Below are positions 59,967-64,000 of a DNA stretch of 64,000 nt, in pieces. A program made the translations under genes and the position numbers. Position 1 is the stretch's first letter. Each line of letters starts with the position of its first letter. The stretch spans positions 56,386 through 120,385 of the forward strand of contig JACKQC010000019.1 of NCBI GenBank assembly GCA_024233085.1, read 5' to 3'. The notes under the pieces are model-generated. The model searched no databases, was not told where the DNA came from, and worked only from the letters and a program-made list of their open reading frames with translations. The stretch is from Akkermansiaceae bacterium. Lineage in GTDB: Bacteria; Verrucomicrobiota; Verrucomicrobiia; Verrucomicrobiales; DEV007.

Positions 59967-60773
59967 ATGCACCCCGCCCGCCGTCTCGCCTGTCTCTGCC
60001 TCGCTCTCTCGCCGATGGTGGCGGCGCCCGCCGGCGAACCGGCCGCCGCCTCGCTTCGCGCCCGGCTCGGTGCCGCCTCGAAAACGCCGCTGGCCGCGCA
60101 AAAAACGCGGGAATCGCTGGAGGCCGCCTTTCCCGCCCCGGCGGCCGCGGCTGTCGCGATCCATCAGGGCGATCGTCGAGTTTGTCTCGCCACGAGGCTC
60201 GGCGAAAGCGGCGGTTTTTTCGCGAAAACGAGCCTTCTGACTGCGGTCCCGGCCCCGGAAACCGCGGATTGGTTCGCCGAACTGGCCGGAGGGGCGCGTC
60301 TCCCGCTCCAGGTTTTCCGCGATTTTCCGGAGGACGACCTAACCCTGTTGACTCTCCGACCCAACCCTGTTGGGTCGGCGGCCGATTTCGGGCTGCCGGA
60401 CGCGCTTTCCGCCCCCGCGACGGGGTCGCTGCTGATGGCGCGGCCCGACCCGGCCGCCGTCCATGGCGTGATGGGTCTGGTGTCGGTCGAGGCGCGCGAG
60501 ATTCCCGAAGACGGCGGGATGCCTGCCTCGCGACAGCGGCGCATGGCGCAGTTTCACGAGCGCGCCGGGACGAAACTGAGCGCCCGCCGCACCGGATTTC
60601 CCCGCGCCTTCGAGACGGATCTGGATCTTTCCCCGGAACAATGCGGCACGCCGGTCTTCGACATCGACGGCCGGTTGGCCGGCATCGCGATCGCGCGGGC
60701 GACGCTGAGTTCGACCCTCGTCATCCCGGCCGGGCGGCTCCGCGAGCTGTTGGCCGAAGCCTCGCCGCGCTGA
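59967..60773 (+). CDS. Secreted trypsin-like protein, catalytically degenerate, with repeat-derived insertion
   Basis: 268 residues with a signal peptide. The fold resembles the protease upstream: a GDRRVCLATRL strand, LTLRPNPVG near the Asp region, and DLSPEQCGTPVFDIDGRLAGIAIARA where GDSGGPLF would stand. The Ser motif has become EQCGTP and no TAAH equivalent is seen, so proteolysis is unlikely; it could be a binding or regulatory partner. Residues ~127-139 (TLLTLRPNPVGSA) are coded by a family 1 palindrome pair, in frame. The composition matches its neighbours. Confidence is high that it is a gene and lower for the fold. Confidence 0.75.
   Translation: MHPARRLACLCLALSPMVAAPAGEPAAASLRARLGAASKTPLAAQKTRESLEAAFPAPAAAAVAIHQGDRRVCLATRLGESGGFFAKTSLLTAVPAPETADWFAELAGGARLPLQVFRDFPEDDLTLLTLRPNPVGSAADFGLPDALSAPATGSLLMARPDPAAVHGVMGLVSVEAREIPEDGGMPASRQRRMAQFHERAGTKLSARRTGFPRAFETDLDLSPEQCGTPVFDIDGRLAGIAIARATLSSTLVIPAGRLRELLAEASPR
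60336..60379. repeat. REP-like units, family 1 (copy g), inside the degenerate protease gene
   Basis: GACCTAACCCTGTTGAC then GACCCAACCCTGTTGGGT. Unlike the other copies, the two units run in the same direction. The reading frame continues through them. Confidence 0.82.
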
Positions 60774-60817
60774 TGGGAGGGCGAATTTTCCTCTCTTTCT
60801 TCGTCGAGTGGAAACAG

Positions 60818-60858
60818 AAAACCCGGGACCGGTCTCGAACGACCGGCCCCGGGATTTT
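60818..60858. terminator. Bidirectional terminator between convergent genes
   Basis: A long GC stem (CCCGGGACCGGTC / GACCGGCCCCGGG) is bounded by AAAA on the left and TTTT on the right. It lies between the degenerate protease gene (plus) and the glycine-zipper gene (minus) and can serve both. Confidence 0.8.
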
Positions 60859-60921
60859 CACAAAGTGCCATTTCCGATCCACCCGCTTATCGGTCCGGGG
60901 CGGACACGGGCGGCGGGAAAC

Positions 60922-61179
60922 TCAGTAGCGGTAGTTGTTGTTGCGATTCGAGTTTTCCTGGGCGTTGCCGATGAGGGCGCCGGACAGGCCGCCCACGGCC
61001 GCGCCGACCAGGGCGCCTTCGCCGGCGTTGCCGGACTGGTTGCCGATCAGGGCGCCGGCTCCGGCTCCGATCCCGGCGCCCATGGCGGCGCCTTGCTGGG
61101 TCGGCGTGCAACTGGTGAACGAAAAGGAAACCGCGGCGATGCCGCAGACGGCGATTTTGATGAGGGAACGAAGGTTCAT
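60922..61179 (-). CDS. Small glycine-zipper lipoprotein
   Basis: 85 residues. A lipoprotein signal (SFSFTSC, Cys24) is followed by a Gly/Ala-rich stretch with the glycine-zipper pattern: GAAMGAGIGAGAGALIGNQSG and GALVGAAVGGLSGALIGNAQ. The tail is Asn-rich (ENSNRNNNYRY). It probably anchors in the outer membrane, like OsmB/SlyB-type proteins, which respond to envelope stress. No specific role can be assigned. Confidence 0.85.
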   Translation of the reverse strand: MNLRSLIKIAVCGIAAVSFSFTSCTPTQQGAAMGAGIGAGAGALIGNQSGNAGEGALVGAAVGGLSGALIGNAQENSNRNNNYRY

Positions 61180-61252
61180 AGCGCGGAAAAGGTCGCAGAC
61201 CCTCTTGCCGGCGCAAGCCCAATTCTCTTGGAGTTCTTAACGATCGCGGGTT

Positions 61253-61918
61253 TCATCGCAAACCCGGCACCGGCCCGAAGGCGATGAATTTCGACGGCGA
61301 ATCGGTCCCGGGCAGCGGAAAGTCGAAGACGCTGACGCCGGCGATGCGCTTGCCCCGAAAGCGACGCCCGTCGCTGGCGCCGAAAATCACGGGCCGACCG
61401 TCGCCCCGGTGGGTTCCGAGGTAAATCATCACATGCGAGATCGGCGGGTCGCGTCCGTCGGTCTGGTAGGTGCCGGTCCAGAAAAGCAGGTCGCCGGGCC
61501 GGAGTCGTTTGAAGGCGGGATGGTCGAAGCTGTGAAAACCGCCCGGTTCCTCGTTCAGGCCCCCCGCCTTCCGCGCCCATTGGTATTGGTCGTAGGAGGT
61601 GCGCGGCGGCCGCAGATCGACCGAGGCGAGGGTGTGATTGATGGTGCCGGAACAGTCCATGCCGCCGTTTTCGGGCGAGTTGGACCCGAAACGGTATCCC
61701 AGATCCCGGCGCGTCAGGGCGAGAGCCTTGTCGATGAGCCGCCGCACCGGCGCGGGTTGCCTCGCGTACTCGACCAGGTCGCCGGCCGCGAGGGTGGCGA
61801 CCGAGACGGCGGACTCGCCCCGGGTGCCGCCGCCGGCGGGCGACAGGCACAGGATCAAGGCAAGCCCCGCGCCCGCGCGGACCGGGGAACCGGAAAAGAC
61901 CGGAGAAAAGAGACGCAT
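61253..61918 (-). CDS. NlpC/P60-type cysteine peptidase, secreted
   Basis: 221 residues from the ATG at 61918, with a signal peptide. The NlpC/P60 fold (papain-like, usually a cell-wall gamma-D-Glu endopeptidase) shows RFGSNSPENGGMDCSGTINHTL with the catalytic Cys89, a middle LRPGDLLFWTG strand, and the His in ISHVMIYLG. Further C-terminal VIFGASDG is consistent with the third polar residue. It is a minimal peptidase without SH3 or LysM domains. The gene lies 73 bases upstream of the glycine-zipper gene on the same strand; both are envelope proteins. Confidence 0.88.
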   Translation of the reverse strand: MRLFSPVFSGSPVRAGAGLALILCLSPAGGGTRGESAVSVATLAAGDLVEYARQPAPVRRLIDKALALTRRDLGYRFGSNSPENGGMDCSGTINHTLASVDLRPPRTSYDQYQWARKAGGLNEEPGGFHSFDHPAFKRLRPGDLLFWTGTYQTDGRDPPISHVMIYLGTHRGDGRPVIFGASDGRRFRGKRIAGVSVFDFPLPGTDSPSKFIAFGPVPGLR

Positions 61919-61970
61919 CGGCGGACACCGTAGCGTCCGCCGACCCGCCCCGCAACGCCCTTCCGAGCCC

Positions 61971-62492
61971 TCAGTCGTCGCGCTCCGTGACGAATCCCCC
62001 ACGCCGCAGTTCCTCGCGGTATTCGGGGCCGGATCCCTCGATTTCGTAGCAATCGGACTCGGCGTATTTCGACGACACGGGCGAGGTGGCGCGGAACACG
62101 CCCGAAAACAGGACGGCGAGCAACCCGACGCCGAAGCCGACGAATTTCAGCGACAAGAGCGACCCGATCGCGATGACGGCGCCGACGGCGAAAAGCGACC
62201 AGGTGGCCGCCACGGCCACGGCGCGGCTTTCCCCGTGTTTCCGGCACAGGCCAACGGGCACCCGGACGCGACCGCCGAACCAGGTGGCGGGATTCATCGG
62301 ATTGCGCAGGGCCTTGTTGATCACCTTTCGGGCCGGCTTGCCGCACTTCACACACCACTGGGACGGCAGCTCCGCCCCGCCCTCCACCACGATGGTGTCG
62401 CGCCGCAGGGTCAGGCGCCGCAGCATGGCGGGTGCGGGAGTGGTTTCGTCAACCGGTTCGTAACCGGCGCTCTCTGGATTTTCTTCGTTCAT
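61971..62492 (-). CDS. Membrane protein with a zinc-finger-like segment, function unknown
   Basis: 173 residues. The N-terminal 90 residues are soluble with a C-x-x-C pair (CVKCGK) and a later CRKHGE that together could bind zinc. Two adjacent hydrophobic helices follow (about residues 92-135, VAVAATWSLFAVGAVIAIGSLL and FVGFGVGLLAVLFSGVF), then a soluble tail (YAESDCYEIEGSGPEYREELRRGGF). The upstream AAGGAGGAG (minus strand) gives a strong ribosome site for this start. Small zinc-binding two-helix proteins like this are widespread, and none has a clear function. Confidence 0.75.
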   Translation of the reverse strand: MNEENPESAGYEPVDETTPAPAMLRRLTLRRDTIVVEGGAELPSQWCVKCGKPARKVINKALRNPMNPATWFGGRVRVPVGLCRKHGESRAVAVAATWSLFAVGAVIAIGSLLSLKFVGFGVGLLAVLFSGVFRATSPVSSKYAESDCYEIEGSGPEYREELRRGGFVTERDD

Positions 62493-62799
62493 GGCTTTCT
62501 CCTCCTTGGTTGATGGTTATGTTCGGGTTCGCGTTTGGCGAACGACCTCACCCTGAGCCCGCCTTCCCGGATCGGCCACTACAAATTTGTGGAAAAATTG
62601 CAAAGCCGGCGTGGAATCCGTTTCCCATTCCGCGTCGGCGGTCGCGGGTGTTCTCTCTTTCTACGTCACGCGACTCGCCGTTCTTAGCGCCGGTTGGCAT
62701 TTTTTTAAGAAAGGCCGCTCCCGATCGCTCCCGGGAAGCCGATTTCCGGTCCGGAAGGCGGCTTGCCAGCCGGTTCACGCCGCCTTTATAGTCCCGGCG
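62493..62799. other. Divergent intergenic region before the FAH gene
   Basis: 307 bases between the minus-strand membrane protein gene and the FAH-family gene. The only notable site is a 10-base palindrome ACAAATTTGT (62581-62590), unusually AT-rich here, which could be an operator for the xylonate genes. No small gene was found. Confidence 0.4.
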
Positions 62800-63648
62800 A
62801 TGCAAGCCACGGAAATCTTCAACACCGCCTCCGGCCGATTCGCCCGCACCGCGGGCGGGTTCTTCCGGCTGCGGGACTTCTCCTTCGACACACTCTTTCA
62901 GTCGCCCGATCCGGCCGCCCACCTGGAGGCCGCGCTCGGGGACGCCATGCCGGCGGAGGAGTCATCCGCGCTGGCGGGCGACGTCCTCCTGCCCCCGGTC
63001 GAGTCGCAGGAAATCTGGGCCGCCGGGGTGACCTATTTCCGCAGCCGTTCCGCGCGGATGGAGGAGGCCGAGCAGGCCGGCGGCGACATTTTCTACGACA
63101 AAGTTTACGAGGCCGAGCGGCCGGAGTTGTTTTTCAAAGCCACGCCCGCCCGCGCCCGCGGCCACCGCGCGCCGGTGTGCATCCGTCCCGATTCGAGCTG
63201 GGATGTGCCCGAGCCGGAACTCACGCTGGCGATCGGCGCAAATGGCCGGGTCTTTGGCTATACCATCGGGAACGACATGAGCAGCCGCTCCATCGAGGGG
63301 GAAAACCCGCTCTATCTGCCTCAGGCAAAAGTCTATGACGGGTCCTGCGCCCTCGGCCCGGCGCTCGTGGTGCGCGATCCGCTCGACAGCGGCACCCGCA
63401 TCCGGCTGGAGATTGACCGCGAGGGACAGGCGGCCTTCTCCGGCGAGACCGACACGGGGCAGATCAAGCGCGGTTTCGACGAACTCGCCGGATGGCTTTA
63501 CCGGTCGAATTCCTTTCCCCACGGCGCCCTGCTGATGACGGGCACCGGCGTCGTGCCGGACTCGGATTTCACCCTGAAACCCGGCGACGTGGTCCGTATC
63601 CGCATCGACGGGCTCGGCGAACTGGAGAATCCCGTCGAGCTGGCCTGA
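62800..63648 (+). CDS. Fumarylacetoacetate-hydrolase-family enzyme, likely 2-keto-3-deoxy-sugar-acid dehydratase
   Basis: 282 residues from the ATG at 62800. FAH fold: AAGVTYFRSRSARMEE (start of the catalytic domain), then YEAERPELFFKATPARARG, PEPELTLAIGANGRVFGYTIGNDMSSRSIEGENPLYLPQAKVYDGSCALGP with the metal-binding Glu pair and Asp of the family. The closing part is TGTGVVPDSDFTLKPGDVVRIRIDGLGELENPV. Members hydrolyse or dehydrate beta-keto acids; one branch dehydrates 2-keto-3-deoxy-D-xylonate/arabinonate. The next gene begins 26 bases later and looks like a D-xylonate dehydratase, which supports the sugar-acid role. FAH proper is less likely in this context. Confidence 0.85.
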   Translation: MQATEIFNTASGRFARTAGGFFRLRDFSFDTLFQSPDPAAHLEAALGDAMPAEESSALAGDVLLPPVESQEIWAAGVTYFRSRSARMEEAEQAGGDIFYDKVYEAERPELFFKATPARARGHRAPVCIRPDSSWDVPEPELTLAIGANGRVFGYTIGNDMSSRSIEGENPLYLPQAKVYDGSCALGPALVVRDPLDSGTRIRLEIDREGQAAFSGETDTGQIKRGFDELAGWLYRSNSFPHGALLMTGTGVVPDSDFTLKPGDVVRIRIDGLGELENPVELA

Positions 63649-63674
63649 CTCCCCTCCTCCCTTTCCGCGAGAAC

Positions 63675-64000
63675 CATGCCCGAAGCTCCCGATTCGCCCC
63701 TCGAGTCCGGCGACGACTCGATTTACACGCTGAAAACCGCCGGCCCCGGTCCCGCGGGCACGCTGCCCTTCACGGCCGAACAACTGAAAGGTCAACCCAG
63801 CGGCCATCTCTTCGGTTGGACGCAGAATGTCGGCATGGGCTGGGACGCCTCGGGGGTCGGAGGGGGCGACTATCTGATTCTCAGCACCCAGGGTGGCATC
63901 CGGCGCGAGGACGGCACGCCGGTGGCGCTCGGTTTTCACACCGGGCACTGGGAGGTCGGCCTGCTGATGGAGGAGGCGGCGAAAACGATCGCGGCCGCGG
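63675..64000 (+). CDS. YjhG/YagF-type D-xylonate dehydratase (3' end beyond the window)
   Basis: 108 codons visible, running off the end. The protein start (PEAPDSPLESGDDSIYTLKTAGPGPAGTLPFTAEQLKGQPSGHLFG) leads into WTQNVGMGWDASGVGGGDYLILSTQGGIRREDGTPVALGFHTGHWEVGLLMEEAAKTI, which closely parallels the N-terminus of the E. coli YjhG/YagF xylonate dehydratases (SGNLFGMTQNAGMGWDA, TQGGIRAGDG, ALGYHTGHWEIG). These are IlvD/Edd-type iron-sulfur dehydratases that convert D-xylonate to 2-keto-3-deoxy-xylonate. With the preceding FAH-family gene this gives two successive steps of xylonate breakdown. The cysteines of the cluster lie past the window edge. Confidence 0.88.

Overview
The window is a GC-rich bacterial chromosome segment that looks like a Verrucomicrobiota (PVC superphylum) genome. 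The evidence is family content: a DUF1549/DUF1553 plus DUF1501 gene pair, a large PVC-type secreted dehydrogenase with a C-terminal cytochrome c, a XylR-type regulator beside sulfatases and GH94 phosphorylases, an SHD1/PQQ-propeller protein, and many translated REP palindromes. No rRNA, tRNA or CRISPR array was seen.

Layout. 1-14.5 kb: the 3' part of rpoD, a small membrane protein, an M48 lipoprotein peptidase, 5-formyl-THF cyclo-ligase, the DUF1553/DUF1501 operon (minus), mtnA and a prepilin peptidase (minus), a VanX-like dipeptidase, a CCA-adding enzyme, a tandem Lrp/AhbAB-like protein and an orphan ZnuA-like binding protein. 14.6-25.3 kb is accessory: the PVC cytochrome protein, an intact IS66 element with an 8-bp target duplication, and then a region I interpret as two integron gene cassettes. 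Each cassette sits on the minus strand directly after a copy of the same ~320-bp promoter module. Each ends in an attC-like site whose R'' core is complementary to the sequence at its own entry junction. No integrase gene is in the window. An eight-unit ~41/42-bp tandem array and a fibronectin-like gene lie between the two copies.

25.3-30.1 kb: an AI-2E-type permease, dnaB and a XylR/AraC-type regulator, all minus. 30.3-42.5 kb: a plus-strand glycan locus holding a clan GH-A lipoprotein, two sulfatases, two GH94 phosphorylases and a GPH symporter, several with overlapping stop and start codons. The likely scheme is extracellular desulfation and cleavage, import by the symporter and intracellular phosphorolysis. 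42.7-51.5 kb: a minus-strand purine operon read purC, an extended purS, purL, purQ, purM, purF, followed by rplI. 51.6-64 kb: pyrD, a CPBP protease, a PQQ-propeller protein, a RAYT (REP-associated) transposase flanked by its own palindromes, dapA, dapB, folK, two trypsin-like secreted proteins (one with the catalytic motif lost), a glycine-zipper lipoprotein, an NlpC/P60 protein, a zinc-finger membrane protein, and an FAH-family enzyme beside the start of a YjhG/YagF-type xylonate dehydratase.

A second theme is short palindromic repeats. At least five families are present, and several copies lie inside open genes: purL carries two different families, pyrD one, and a degenerate protease one. 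Another copy supplies the stop codon of the 5-formyl-THF cyclo-ligase gene. These genes have absorbed the insertions in frame.
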